From: Thiogranum sp.
GTDB lineage: Bacteria; Pseudomonadota; Gammaproteobacteria; DSM-19610
Assembly: GCA_030148805.1 (NCBI GenBank)
Contig: JASBSS010000035.1
Coordinates: 434,001-498,000, forward strand
Reading direction: 5' to 3'
DNA length: 64,000 nucleotides
Shown here: piece by piece, positions 51,847 through 62,905 of the stretch
Layout of the letters: the number at the start of each line of letters is the position of its first letter
Numbering within the stretch: the stretch's first letter is position 1
Program-made: the position numbers and the translations under genes
The notes under the pieces: generated by a model
The model's database searches: none
Told to the model about the DNA's origin: nothing
The model's input: only the letters and a program-made list of their open reading frames with translations

Positions 51847-52797
51847 GTGGAAATTGATGCGAAGATCTACGTGGCGGGGCATCGGGGGCTGGTCGGCTCC
51901 GCTATCGTGCGTCGTCTCGAGGATGCGGGATTCAGAAATTTGATCGTGCGCAGTAGCAGCGAGTTGGATTTGCGCGAGCAGGTGGCGGTGCGTGACTTTT
52001 TTGCCAGCGAAAAGCCCGATTATGTCATATTGGCGGCAGCCAAGGTTGGGGGCATTCTTGCCAACGATAGCTATCCGGCTGAGTTTATCTATGACAACCT
52101 TATGATGGAGGCAAATGTCATACATGCGGCCTGGAAGAACAACGTAAAGAAGCTGCTAGCATTAGGCAGTACCTGTATCTATCCACGACTAGCGCCGCAA
52201 CCCTTGCGCGAAGAATATTTGTTAACCGGGCCGTTGGAGCCAACTAACGAGTGGTACGCTATTGCCAAGATCGCGGGCATTAAGCTGTGCGAGGCCTATC
52301 GAAAACAATACGGCTGCCATTTTATAGCGGCTATGCCGACTAATTTGTATGGCCCCGGTGATAACTTCGACTTGAATAATTCGCACGTATTGCCTGCGCT
52401 GATACGAAAATTTCATGATGCCAAATCGAGCAATCTGCCGAGCGTTACGCTCTGGGGTACTGGAAAGCCTTTGCGGGAATTTCTTTATGTAGACGACATG
52501 GCAGATGCATCGCTATTCCTCCTCAAAAACTATGATGACTCAGAAATTGTAAACATTGGGGTGGGAAAAGATATATCCATAGCTGATCTTGCAGGGATTA
52601 TAAAACAAGTTGTCGGTTATGGCGGTACCGTGGTGTATGACACCTCTAAGCCGGACGGCACGCCGCGTAAGTTGGTTGATGTGTCGAAACTCACTGGTCT
52701 TGGCTGGTCAGCAACGACAGATTTGCATGCAGGTGTCGAACAGACCTACCAATGGTTTTTGGAAAACCAGGCTCGATTGCGCGGTGTCGCAAAGTAA
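51847..52797 (+). CDS. fcl: GDP-L-fucose synthase
   Basis: 316 residues, GTG start. SDR fold with [15 protein letters not shown], the serine-bearing [16 protein letters not shown] and catalytic [17 protein letters not shown]. Epimerises and reduces the Gmd product to GDP-L-fucose. Fucose is therefore a likely constituent of the exopolysaccharide alongside rhamnose. Confidence 0.95.
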   Translation: MEIDAKIYVAGHRGLVGSAIVRRLEDAGFRNLIVRSSSELDLREQVAVRDFFASEKPDYVILAAAKVGGILANDSYPAEFIYDNLMMEANVIHAAWKNNVKKLLALGSTCIYPRLAPQPLREEYLLTGPLEPTNEWYAIAKIAGIKLCEAYRKQYGCHFIAAMPTNLYGPGDNFDLNNSHVLPALIRKFHDAKSSNLPSVTLWGTGKPLREFLYVDDMADASLFLLKNYDDSEIVNIGVGKDISIADLAGIIKQVVGYGGTVVYDTSKPDGTPRKLVDVSKLTGLGWSATTDLHAGVEQTYQWFLENQARLRGVAK

Positions 52798-52830
52798 TTA
52801 ACCACTTCTGTTTTTGGGTTGGAGGGGCAA

Positions 52831-55470
52831 ATGAATTCGATAAACCATCGCCTGGTCAGAGGCATTGTAGTGGCGCTATTGGTAGCCATGCTCGTGTCAT
52901 GCGGCGGCAAGGAAGAACGTAAAGCAAAGTATTCTGAGCGTGGGAAGACCTATTTGGCGGAGAAGAATTACGAAAAAGCCAGAATAGAGTTCAAAAATGT
53001 CCTGCAGATAGACCCCAAGGATGCGCATGGGTATCTGTATCTTGGGGAAATTGAAGAGCGGGATAGGAATTGGGGGAAAGCGTTCGGCAACTACAAGAAA
53101 GCCTCGGAACTCGATCCAGATCTTGTGGAGCCACGGGTTCGACTGGCCAAGTTCTATTTGGCGCAAGCGGGTGCGCTGGAGGCGCGCGACGAAAAGGCTG
53201 GAGCGGCCAATGCCTTGGGATTGGTGCAGGAGCAGATCAAGGAAATACGTAGGCGTGATCCGGAAAATGCCGAGGCTCTGACGTTGGAGGCAACGCTCTG
53301 GGTCAACGACGGTGAGGTTGAAAAGGCGATGGGACAACTTGAAAAAGTTATTCTCCGAGAGCCCGGGCTACAAACGGCCGCTGCGCTTCTGGCGAGTATT
53401 TACGATCAGAAAGGCCGGCCTGCGGATGCGGAGGCCGTGTTGATCAAAGCGGCGGAGGCCAACCCAGATCCAGTCGTACTGGAACAGCGTCTTGTGACGC
53501 ACTATGCCGGACAACAGGAGAATGACAAAGCAGAACAGGTGTTGCGGGGGATTGTCGAAAAAAACCCTGAGGAGTTGAGCTATCGAATAGGCCTGGCTTC
53601 CTTCCTGAGCCGTACCGGTCAGCTGGATAAGGCTGAGCAGGTGTTGCAAGACGCAATCGCTGCCGACCCGGAGGATCCCCATCGCTATTTGTTGCTTACA
53701 CAGTTCCTGGCCTCCCGCAAGAGCGGGGAAGCAGCGATCGCTAAGCTTGAGCAGTTTGCCGCGCAACGTCCGGATATGGCGGAATTGCAGATGTCGCTGG
53801 TCAATATGTATCTATCATCGGGGCAGAAAGGTTTAGCGAGGCGAACGTTGGAGGCAGTTATCGATAAGCAGGGTTTCGACCCAGCTGGAATCGAAGCGCG
53901 CGTGGCTCTAGCGCAGTTGCTTGCTGCTGAGAATAAGGATGACTCGCGTGTGTCCGAGCTACTCAAGCAAGTGCTGGAAAAAAATCCACGCGACAACGGT
54001 GCCCTACTGCTGAAGGGCAAGCTTGCCGCGAATCGCCAGGATTATATAGAGGCGATCAATGACTTCCGTTCGGTTCTCAAAGATCAGCCAAATAACGCTG
54101 AAGTGCTGCAATTGCTCGCGACGGCTCACTTGGCTAATAATGAGAAAGAATTGGCTATGGATACGCTGCGTCGAGGCGTGGAAGCAAATCCGGGGAATGT
54201 CAAACTGCGCTTGAGTTTGGCGCAACTGCTGGCGCAGGGCAACGACATTGACGGTGCGATCAAGCAGGTGGATAGCGTGCTTAAAGCTGCCAAAGACAGC
54301 CAGGCGGCGCTTAAGATGAAGTTTGACTTGTTAGCGCGCGAAGGCGACGTGGCCGGCATGCAGGAGATCGCCAAGCAGATGCAGGAACAGGCCCCGGACA
54401 GCGAAGTCGGATTTATCCAGGAAGCGCGCCTGCATTATGGCCAGAAAGACTATACTGCCGCAATTAGGGCTCTCGAGCGCGCGTTAGAAATAAATCCCGA
54501 AAGTGTGCCAGCGCTACTGGCAAAATACGAAGTACTGGTTGCTCAGAAGGACTATTCTGCCGCCATCAAGGTGACTGACCGGCTTCAGCAGGTGCTGCCG
54601 AACAGCGGCGAAGGATCCTTTCGTAAGGGACGTCTGTTGGCGGAACAAGGCGACGTGTCTGGTGCCGTCGAGCAGTACGAAACTGCTTTAACTAAGGCGC
54701 CGAATTCGGCAGAGGTTCTCGCAGCACTGATCAACCTGGAGACGCGACACGGGAGATCCGATGATGCTGAGCGCCGCCTGCAATCAATTTTGAAGAATAA
54801 TCCGCGACATCCGTCTGCAAATGATCTGCTCGGACTCATTTATTTGGTTAAGAAGGATTTCTCGAAAGCAGCTATGGCCTTTGAGCGACAGATAGAGGTT
54901 AATCCAAAAAATTCCACGGTATTTGTTCAGTTGGCACAGGCGCGTTCCGCTAACGATGATCTGACGGGTGCCGTGAGTGCCTACGAGGATGGCCTGAAGC
55001 GACTGCCCAACGATGTACGGTTGATGATAGGCTTAGCTGGCTTGCGCGAACGACAGAAGGACTACGAGGCGGCTATTTTACTCTACGAAAAGATATTGGA
55101 AGTTCAGCCAGGTAACGCTGTCAGCACTAACAACTTAGCGGCGCTGCTAGCGGATCACCGCGCTGACCAAGCCAGTCTGGATAAGGCGGTCAAGTTGGCG
55201 GCAGACCTGGAGAAAACCGATCAGCCCGCGTTCCTGGATACAGCGGCTTGGGCCTATTATCGGAAAGGCGAGTACGACAAAGCGGCCAAATTGATGCAGG
55301 AAGTGATCGAGAAGGCGCCCAAGGTTCCTGTGTTTCAGTACCATTTGGGAATGATCTACCTCAAACAGGGTGACAAGGCTGCGGCCAAGGAATTTCTTAC
55401 AAAAGCCACGGCTGGGGAGTACCAGTACCAAGGGGTCGACGAAGCCCGGGCTACTCTAAAATCGCTGTAA
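52831..55470 (+). CDS. prsT: PEP-CTERM/exosortase-system TPR lipoprotein PrsT
   Basis: 879 residues. Lipoprotein signal MNSINHRLVRGIVVALLVAM with lipobox LVSC (Cys24), so it should be anchored in a membrane facing the periplasm. The rest is a long series of TPR-like helical repeats (for example YEKARIEFKNVLQIDPKDAHGYL cut short: AHGYLYLGEIEE, then LLAQGNDIDGAIKQVDSVL and KQGDKAAAKEFLTKA). Length and layout match PrsT, which accompanies PrsK/PrsR in exosortase loci, probably as a scaffold for polymer export. GGAGGGGC precedes the ATG at 52831. Confidence 0.86.
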   Translation: MNSINHRLVRGIVVALLVAMLVSCGGKEERKAKYSERGKTYLAEKNYEKARIEFKNVLQIDPKDAHGYLYLGEIEERDRNWGKAFGNYKKASELDPDLVEPRVRLAKFYLAQAGALEARDEKAGAANALGLVQEQIKEIRRRDPENAEALTLEATLWVNDGEVEKAMGQLEKVILREPGLQTAAALLASIYDQKGRPADAEAVLIKAAEANPDPVVLEQRLVTHYAGQQENDKAEQVLRGIVEKNPEELSYRIGLASFLSRTGQLDKAEQVLQDAIAADPEDPHRYLLLTQFLASRKSGEAAIAKLEQFAAQRPDMAELQMSLVNMYLSSGQKGLARRTLEAVIDKQGFDPAGIEARVALAQLLAAENKDDSRVSELLKQVLEKNPRDNGALLLKGKLAANRQDYIEAINDFRSVLKDQPNNAEVLQLLATAHLANNEKELAMDTLRRGVEANPGNVKLRLSLAQLLAQGNDIDGAIKQVDSVLKAAKDSQAALKMKFDLLAREGDVAGMQEIAKQMQEQAPDSEVGFIQEARLHYGQKDYTAAIRALERALEINPESVPALLAKYEVLVAQKDYSAAIKVTDRLQQVLPNSGEGSFRKGRLLAEQGDVSGAVEQYETALTKAPNSAEVLAALINLETRHGRSDDAERRLQSILKNNPRHPSANDLLGLIYLVKKDFSKAAMAFERQIEVNPKNSTVFVQLAQARSANDDLTGAVSAYEDGLKRLPNDVRLMIGLAGLRERQKDYEAAILLYEKILEVQPGNAVSTNNLAALLADHRADQASLDKAVKLAADLEKTDQPAFLDTAAWAYYRKGEYDKAAKLMQEVIEKAPKVPVFQYHLGMIYLKQGDKAAAKEFLTKATAGEYQYQGVDEARATLKSL

Positions 55471-55738
55471 ATAATTACGCATAAACTTTGAGCGATGTAT
55501 TTTTGCTCTAGCGTTGAGTTAGATTTATTTCCTAAATAACAATTACTTAGTATCTATTGCATGGCCCGCGATGCTGATGTGGCATGTGGCGAATATGTCT
55601 GACTAGTCGACAACTCTATCAATAAGCTATAGTTATCGGCCTGTTTGGGGGGATTTTCAGGCCAGCACCTACTGACCGGGAGGGTGGGGTTGGCAGCCCT
55701 TACTCATGCTGTAAACAATAAGGTTCGGGCCATGCTCA
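55471..55738. other. 268-bp intergenic region between prsT and prsK
   Basis: AT-rich first half (up to about 55620), then GC-rich again, so this marks the right-hand edge of the low-GC polysaccharide locus. No gene, tRNA or convincing sigma-54 promoter (TGGCAC-N5-TTGC) was found. A short G6 run and a possible leader lie just before prsK. Confidence 0.5.
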
Positions 55739-57854
55739 ATGGATAACATCGGAGCCATCAGTTACGCATGTGGGGCCGGGGTCTTTCTGGCGCTTACCCT
55801 CTTGTTGTTGACGGGTCAGCGCGACCGCCCGCACAAGTATGCCCTCATGCTCGCCTCCCTGGTCAGCGCCATCTGGCTCGGCGTCACCGCGTGGCTGGAG
55901 AGCCGCGGCCACTCCTCGTGGTTGTCGTACCTGCTCGAACCCCTTCGCGACTTGGCGTTGATGGCCTTCATTCTGCGCATGCTGAGCGCGGCCTATACGA
56001 CGCCGAGCGAGGCCAGCCGTTATTTCACCCGCAGTTTCGGCCTGCTGGGGGCGTACGCGTTGTTCATGGTCATGCTGGTGCTGTTGCGCGCCACCTCCGA
56101 ACAAACGGTGCCGAGTGCCGCCGGGGTCGATCTGCTGTTATCGGGATTCCTCATCATGGCCATCGCCGGCCTGGTGCTGGTCGAGCAGCTGATTCGCAAT
56201 GCCCGCGCCCAGTCCCGCCGCTCGGTGAAATATCTGTGCATGGCGCTCGGAGCGCTGTTCGTCTACGACTTTTACCTCTATTCCAGTGCGCTGCTGTTCC
56301 ACGGTGTGGACCCGGCCTTGTGGAGCGCGCGTGGTTTCATCAACGCGCTGGTGGTGCCGGTGATCGGCATCGCGGCCTTGCGCGACCCCGAGTGGTCGCT
56401 GGACATTTTCGTTTCCCGACGGGTCGTCTTTCATACCGCGGCTCTGCTCGGGGCCGGTGTCTATCTGTTGGCGATGGGCTTCGGCGGCTATGTGATCCGC
56501 GAGTACGGCGGTACCTGGGGCACCATCGCCCAGGTCATTTTTCTCTTCGGCGCGGTATTGATGCTGTCGATCCTGCTGTTCTCCGCGCAATTGCGCGCTA
56601 CCTTGCGGGTATTGATCAACAAGCATTTCTTTCATTACAAGTTCGAATATCGTGAGGAATGGTTGCGCTTCATCCGCACCCTGACCACCGAAGAGCCGAA
56701 TGAGCAGTTGCGGGAGCAATCGATCAAGGCGATCGCCGATATTCTGCACTGTCCGTCGGGGCTGCTTTGGTTGTATCGCGAGCCGAATCGTTACGAACTC
56801 GCCGCCACCTGGCAGGTCAAGGCACCGCCCGTGGCTTGTCAGTTGGACCCCGACAGCTCCCTGGTGCGGTACCTGCGCGATGAGGAGTGGGTGGTCAACT
56901 GCGACGAGTTCAGGCTTTCGCCGCAGGTCTACAAAGGGCTTGAACTGCCGGCCTGGTTCGATCAGATCGAAAACGCCTGGTTGATCACCCCGCTGGTCTT
57001 CCATGATCGTCTGCTGGGACTGGTGGTGCTCACCCGGCCCCAGGTCGAGGACTCGCTCAACTGGGAGGACTACGATCTGTTGCGCATCGTCGGGCGTCAG
57101 TCCGCCGCCCATCTGGCGCAGCTGGAAGTCGCCCAGGCGCTGGCGCACGCGCGCCAGTTCGAGGCTTGCAGTCGCCTGTCCTCGTATGTGATGCACGATC
57201 TGAAGAATCTCATCGCCCAGTTGTCATTGGTGGTGTCGAACGCGGCGCGGCATAAGAACAATCCGCAGTTCATGGAAGACACGATTCAGACGGTGGAGAA
57301 CTCGGTGAATAAGATGAATCGTTTGTTGGCGACGCTGCGCAGCGGTCACGATCCGGCGGAAAAGGATCTGGCCGACGTCGATGTCTGCGAGATGCTCCAG
57401 GACACCATGCAGACGATGTCAGCGGGCAAACCCAATCCGTCGCTGGACTGCCAGGCGGTCGGACTCTTCGTAAAGGCCAACCGCGATCGGTTGTCGGCGG
57501 TCGTCGGACACGTGGTGCGCAACGCCCAGGATGCCACCCCGGACGACGGCCGCATCATCGTCAGGTTGTTCAAACAAAACGATCAGGCGGTCATCGAAGT
57601 GCAAGACACGGGGTCCGGGATGGACGCTGCATTCATTCGCGACCAGCTGTTCAAGCCGTTCACCAGTACTAAGGGGAATTCCGGAATGGGCATAGGGGCT
57701 TACGAAACCCGGGAGTTGATCCGCAACCTCGGGGGCGACGTCGAGGTCATCAGTCGTCCGGGCGAGGGCACGACCTTCCGCATGCGCATTCCGATTAGCG
57801 CGGAAGCCCGAAGTGGTGTAAAGTCTGTCGACAATATCAATAACGGACAGGTTC

Positions 57855-59210
<1,356 letters not shown>

Positions 59211-59220
59211 AAGCTTGAAC

Positions 59221-59263
59221 GGCGGCTGGCATGGCGCCGCGCCTTGAACGCGCGCCGGCCGCC
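59221..59263. terminator. GC-rich nested hairpin between convergent prsR and dsbD
   Basis: Outer arms GGCGGC and GCCGCC enclose an inner CGCGC/GCGCG stem. It sits in the 92-bp gap between two convergent genes, where a bidirectional terminator is expected, but there is no T-tract. Confidence 0.35.
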
Positions 59264-59302
59264 ACCGTGGCTTGGCGTCGGGGCCACAGGTCGAATCGCT
59301 GT

Positions 59303-61588
59303 TTATAGTCCTTGCAGATGTTTGACGAATTGATCGGCGGGTACGAAGCCGACCAGGGATAGCTCTTTGCGCAGCTGGCCGTTGCCGTCGTAAAAGAGAA
59401 TGCTAGGCGGCCCGATCAAGTTGAAACGTTTCAGCAGCGCCTTGTCGGCGGCGTCGTTTTTGGTCACATCCGCCTGCAGCAGCACGAATCCCGCCAGTGC
59501 CTGCTGGACCTCGGGTTTGGCGAAAGTGTATTTCTCCATCTCCTTGCAGCTCACGCACCAGTCGGCGTAGAAATCCACCATCACCGGTGTCCCCTGGGCC
59601 TTGGCGGCGGCAAGTTCGCGATCCAGATCCTCGACGGTCTTGATTTGTTTAAAGGGCAGGTGCGCCTGCTGTACCACCGCGCTCCCGCCCCCGGCAGCGC
59701 CGCGCATGGCCTGCAACGGTTGCAGCGGATCGTGAGCCCCACTGGCCGCGCCGATCAACAGCAGCACGCCATAGACCAGCGAGAGCACGCCGACGCCTTT
59801 CCACAGCCGCCGCCAGCCGCTGGCCTCCACCGGCAGCGGGTCCAGGGCGTGCAGATAAATCGACGACAGAATGAGCAGTATCGCCCATAGCAACATGGTG
59901 ACCGCCGCCGGCAGAATACGCTCGAGCATCCAGATGGCCACGGCCAGCAACAAGACGCCGAAGACCGCCTTGATCGCGTCCATCCAGGGGCCGGCCTTGG
60001 GCAGCAGCTTGCCGGCACCGGTGCCGATGGCGATCAACGGCGCGCCCATGCCCAGGCTGAGCGCGAACAGGGCCAGCCCGCCCAGCACGGCATCGCCGGT
60101 CTGGCCGATATAGATCAGCGCGCCGGCCAGCGGCGCGGCCACGCAGGGCCCGACGATGAGCGCGGAGAGAAAGCCCATGACAGCGACGCCGCCCAGGCTT
60201 CCGCTGCGCTGACGGTTGCTGATTTCCGTCAATCGACCCTGAACGAACGCCGGCATCTGCAATTCGAAGAAACCGAACATCGACATGGCCAGGAGCACGA
60301 ACACGGCGGCGAACACCGACAGAATCCAGGGGTTCTGAAACGCCGCCTGCAGATTTTCGCCGAACAGACCGGCGATCACGCCGGCCACCGTATAGGTGGC
60401 GGCCATGGCCAGCACGTAGACCAGCGACAACACGAACCCGCGGCGTGCCGTCATCTGTTCGCCCTGCCCGACGATGATGGAAGACAGGATGGGGATCATG
60501 GGGAAGACGCACGGGGTGAACGCCAGCAGCAGGCCAAAACCGAAAAACGCCAGCAGCATGAGCAGACGGTTGTCCTGGCCCAGTTGCCTGGCGATCGCGT
60601 CCTGTTCGCTCAGCGCCGGCGCCGCCGCGGCGCTCGCCTGCTCGCTGGCGGCCGGCGTTGCCGCGCCCTGCGCGCCGTTCGTCGTGCCGCTCGACAGACT
60701 CGCCGCGGAGGCGGCCGGCAAGAGTAGGTCGAAACTCTTGCTGACTGGCGGATAGCACACGCCACGTTCGGCGCAGCCCTGATATTTGACGGTCAACTTG
60801 ACCGGACTGGGTTGTTCGCTTTGGCGTTGTAGCGGCAGGCGGGCGCTGACGCTGTTGTGATAGACCTGCACTTCGCCGAGGAACTCGTCGTTCTTGTGTT
60901 CGCCTTCGGGCAACTGCGCCGGCAACAAAGTGACATCCTTGGCGTCGGCGAGCGCGAACTCGAAGCGGGTGCGGTAGAGGTAATAGCCCTCGGCGATCTG
61001 CCAGTCGGCGCTCAGGGTCTGCGCATCGGCCACCGCGACGTTGACCCGGAAGGCCTCGTCGGCGGGCAGCAGTTCGTCCTCGCCGCCAAAGCCCAGGCGC
61101 GCGCCCAGGTCCTTGAGCGATTGCAGGCCGGCCTTATCCTCGGCGGCGCTGCCGCCGGCGGCGGCCAGTTGCAGCGAGGCCTCCTGGGTCTGCGGCGGGT
61201 AGCAGACGCCGGCGTCGGCGCAGCCCTGCGAGTTCGCTTTGAGGATGAAGTTTTCGGGCGCGCCGGCGCTACCGCTCAGCGGGATATCCACCACGACTTT
61301 GTGGCGGTAGGTCTCCATGCGGCCGAAAAACTCGTCGTTCTTGATTTTGCCGGCGGGCATCACCGGTGTGCCAAGCTCGATCCCTGCGGCATCCGTGGTG
61401 AACTTGATCTTGTCCTTGTAGAGATAATAGCCATCGGCCACCTCCCACACCGCCCGAATGTGGTCGCCCTCGACGCTCGCGCTGAAGCTGAAGGCCTGAT
61501 CGGCCGGTAGCAGTTCATCGCCCCCGAACAGATCCGCCTGGGCCAGCGAGACCCAGCCCGCCAGCAGAATGAATAACCAGTGTTTCAT
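59303..61588 (-). CDS. dsbD: Thiol:disulfide interchange protein DsbD with two N-terminal domains
   Basis: 761 residues; E. coli DsbD has about 565. After the signal peptide (1-18) come two similar nDsbD domains, about 20-148 and 168-295. Each keeps its cysteine pair (SQGCADAGVCYPP and YQGCAERGVCYPP) and the repeated GxDELLPADxAF opening. Then an Ala-rich linker, an eight-helix membrane domain with AFTPCVFPM and GPCVAAPLAG, and a C-terminal thioredoxin-like domain with WCVSC. It moves electrons from cytoplasmic thioredoxin to periplasmic partners, including cytochrome c maturation. The tandem domain may serve two partner sets. Starts inside the cutA stop (ATGA). Confidence 0.93.
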   Translation of the reverse strand: MKHWLFILLAGWVSLAQADLFGGDELLPADQAFSFSASVEGDHIRAVWEVADGYYLYKDKIKFTTDAAGIELGTPVMPAGKIKNDEFFGRMETYRHKVVVDIPLSGSAGAPENFILKANSQGCADAGVCYPPQTQEASLQLAAAGGSAAEDKAGLQSLKDLGARLGFGGEDELLPADEAFRVNVAVADAQTLSADWQIAEGYYLYRTRFEFALADAKDVTLLPAQLPEGEHKNDEFLGEVQVYHNSVSARLPLQRQSEQPSPVKLTVKYQGCAERGVCYPPVSKSFDLLLPAASAASLSSGTTNGAQGAATPAASEQASAAAAPALSEQDAIARQLGQDNRLLMLLAFFGFGLLLAFTPCVFPMIPILSSIIVGQGEQMTARRGFVLSLVYVLAMAATYTVAGVIAGLFGENLQAAFQNPWILSVFAAVFVLLAMSMFGFFELQMPAFVQGRLTEISNRQRSGSLGGVAVMGFLSALIVGPCVAAPLAGALIYIGQTGDAVLGGLALFALSLGMGAPLIAIGTGAGKLLPKAGPWMDAIKAVFGVLLLAVAIWMLERILPAAVTMLLWAILLILSSIYLHALDPLPVEASGWRRLWKGVGVLSLVYGVLLLIGAASGAHDPLQPLQAMRGAAGGGSAVVQQAHLPFKQIKTVEDLDRELAAAKAQGTPVMVDFYADWCVSCKEMEKYTFAKPEVQQALAGFVLLQADVTKNDAADKALLKRFNLIGPPSILFYDGNGQLRKELSLVGFVPADQFVKHLQGL

Positions 61589-61920
61589 GAGGCCTCGTCG
61601 TTATGTGTGTCTATCCAGTGGAGATATTCCGCCAAACCGCCACTGACTGGGACCATAATGATTTCCGGAAGTTCGTAAGGATGCTGTGACCGCAGCGCGG
61701 ATTCCAGCCGCGGGTAGTCGCGGGCGCGGGCCTTGATCATCATCAGTACCTCGTTGGCGTGTTCCACCTTGCCCCGCCAACGGTAGTGCGAGATCACGCC
61801 CGGTATCAGAGAGACGCAGGCGGCCAGCCGATATTCCAGCAGCTGGCCGGCGATCCTCTCGCCGGTATCGCGGTCGGGAACGGTGCTGTAAACGATGATC
61901 GCGTCGCTGGTGTCGCCCAT
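61585..61920 (-). CDS. cutA: Divalent-cation tolerance protein CutA
   Basis: 111 residues, usual size. The family stretches AACVSLIPGVISHYRWRGKV, EVLMMIKARA and HPYELPEIIMVPV are present. A trimeric PII-like fold implicated in copper tolerance. Coupled by a 4-bp overlap to dsbD, an arrangement common in gammaproteobacteria. Confidence 0.95.
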   Translation of the reverse strand: MGDTSDAIIVYSTVPDRDTGERIAGQLLEYRLAACVSLIPGVISHYRWRGKVEHANEVLMMIKARARDYPRLESALRSQHPYELPEIIMVPVSGGLAEYLHWIDTHNDEAS

Positions 61921-62018
61921 GGGCCAGGGACCATACCCGAGCGCCCGGCGCCCAACAAGCCGCTTTGCGGGGTTTTGTCGGTTGTGCCAGCCGTGCCCCC
62001 CGCGCTATGGTGGCTTTT

Positions 62019-62450
62019 ATGAATCCGTTCGCCGTATTGTTCCTGCTGCTGCTGGTGGTGCCGCTGGTGGAGCTCTATTTTCTGATCCAGGTGGGACGGG
62101 TCATCGGCGCCATCCCGACCATCGCCCTGGTGGTCTTTACCGCCTTGCTGGGCGCCATGCTGCTGCGCCTGCAGGGCTGGGCGACGCTGCAGCGCACCCG
62201 CCTGACCCTGGCGCGGGGCGAGCTGCCGGCGCTGGAGGTGCTGGAGGGCGTCTTGCTGGTGCTGGCGGGTATCTGTCTGTTGTTGCCCGGCTTCGTCACC
62301 GATGTCGTTGGTTTCCTGCTGTTGGTTCCCACACTGCGCCAGGGGTTGGTGCGGGCGTTTCTGCGCCGCAATCCGCCGCCCGCCGCGCGGCCCCCCGGGC
62401 GCGAGGAGCCCCGCACCATCGAAGGCGAATATCGCCGCGAAGACGATTGA
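62019..62450 (+). CDS. fxsA: FxsA family membrane protein
   Basis: 143 residues from the ATG at 62019 with GGTGG before it; longer in-frame starts lack the hydrophobic beginning. Four hydrophobic stretches: FAVLFLLLLVVPLVELYFLI, IPTIALVVFTALLGAML, VLEGVLLVLAGICLLLPGFVTD and VGFLLLVPTL. E. coli FxsA suppresses F exclusion of phage T7. The C terminus is Pro/Arg/Glu-rich. Commonly found just upstream of groESL, as here. Confidence 0.88.
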   Translation: MNPFAVLFLLLLVVPLVELYFLIQVGRVIGAIPTIALVVFTALLGAMLLRLQGWATLQRTRLTLARGELPALEVLEGVLLVLAGICLLLPGFVTDVVGFLLLVPTLRQGLVRAFLRRNPPPAARPPGREEPRTIEGEYRREDD

Positions 62451-62471
62451 CGGGCGATTCACCCGTCACGC

Positions 62472-62499
62472 TTGACTCCCGTCATTTCCCGGCTATTAT
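62472..62499 (+). promoter_or_regulatory. Sigma-70 promoter of groESL
   Basis: TTGACT (62472-62477), 16-bp spacer, TATTAT (62494-62499). The -10 directly abuts the CIRCE element, so HrcA bound there would block RNA polymerase. Confidence 0.75.
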
Positions 62500-62525
62500 T
62501 AGCACTCACTTGGTGTGAGTGCTAA
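62499..62525 (+). promoter_or_regulatory. CIRCE element (HrcA operator)
   Basis: TTAGCACTC-N9-GAGTGCTAA, identical to the CIRCE consensus in both 9-bp arms. It sits 53 bp before groES. The chaperonin operon is therefore under HrcA control, not only sigma-32. Confidence 0.97.
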
Positions 62526-62577
62526 CAAGCGGCCCCTCACAAATACTAAAGCATTAATGCGAAAGGAGAAATTACTG

Positions 62578-62868
62578 ATGAACCTTCGTCCTCTGCATGA
62601 TCGAGTGATCATCAAGCGCATGGAAGAGGAGCGTACCTCTCCCGGCGGCATTGTCATCCCCGACAGCGCTGCCGAGAAACCCAGCAAGGGAGAAGTCATT
62701 GCTGCCGGCAAGGGCAAGCGCAACGATTCGGGCGATATCGTCGCCATGGATCTCAAGGTCGGCGACAAGGTCCTGTTTGGTAAATACTCTGGCACCGAGG
62801 TCAAAGTCGATGGCGAAGACCTCCTGGTAATGCGTGAAGAAGACATAATGGCTGTCATTGAAGCCTGA
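62578..62868 (+). CDS. groES: Co-chaperonin GroES
   Basis: 96 residues from the ATG at 62578, behind AAGGAGA; the upstream frame to 62515 would overlap the CIRCE element. [18 protein letters not shown] start, mobile loop around [18 protein letters not shown], and [19 protein letters not shown]. Caps the GroEL ring. Confidence 0.98.
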   Translation: MNLRPLHDRVIIKRMEEERTSPGGIVIPDSAAEKPSKGEVIAAGKGKRNDSGDIVAMDLKVGDKVLFGKYSGTEVKVDGEDLLVMREEDIMAVIEA

Positions 62869-62905
62869 GCTTACGACACAGCCTGAAACTCGAGAGGATT
62901 TATAA

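Noticed and set aside
55471-55738. Sigma-54 promoter in front of prsK
   Set aside because: TGGC strings occur, but none has the GC doublet 10 bases after the GG.
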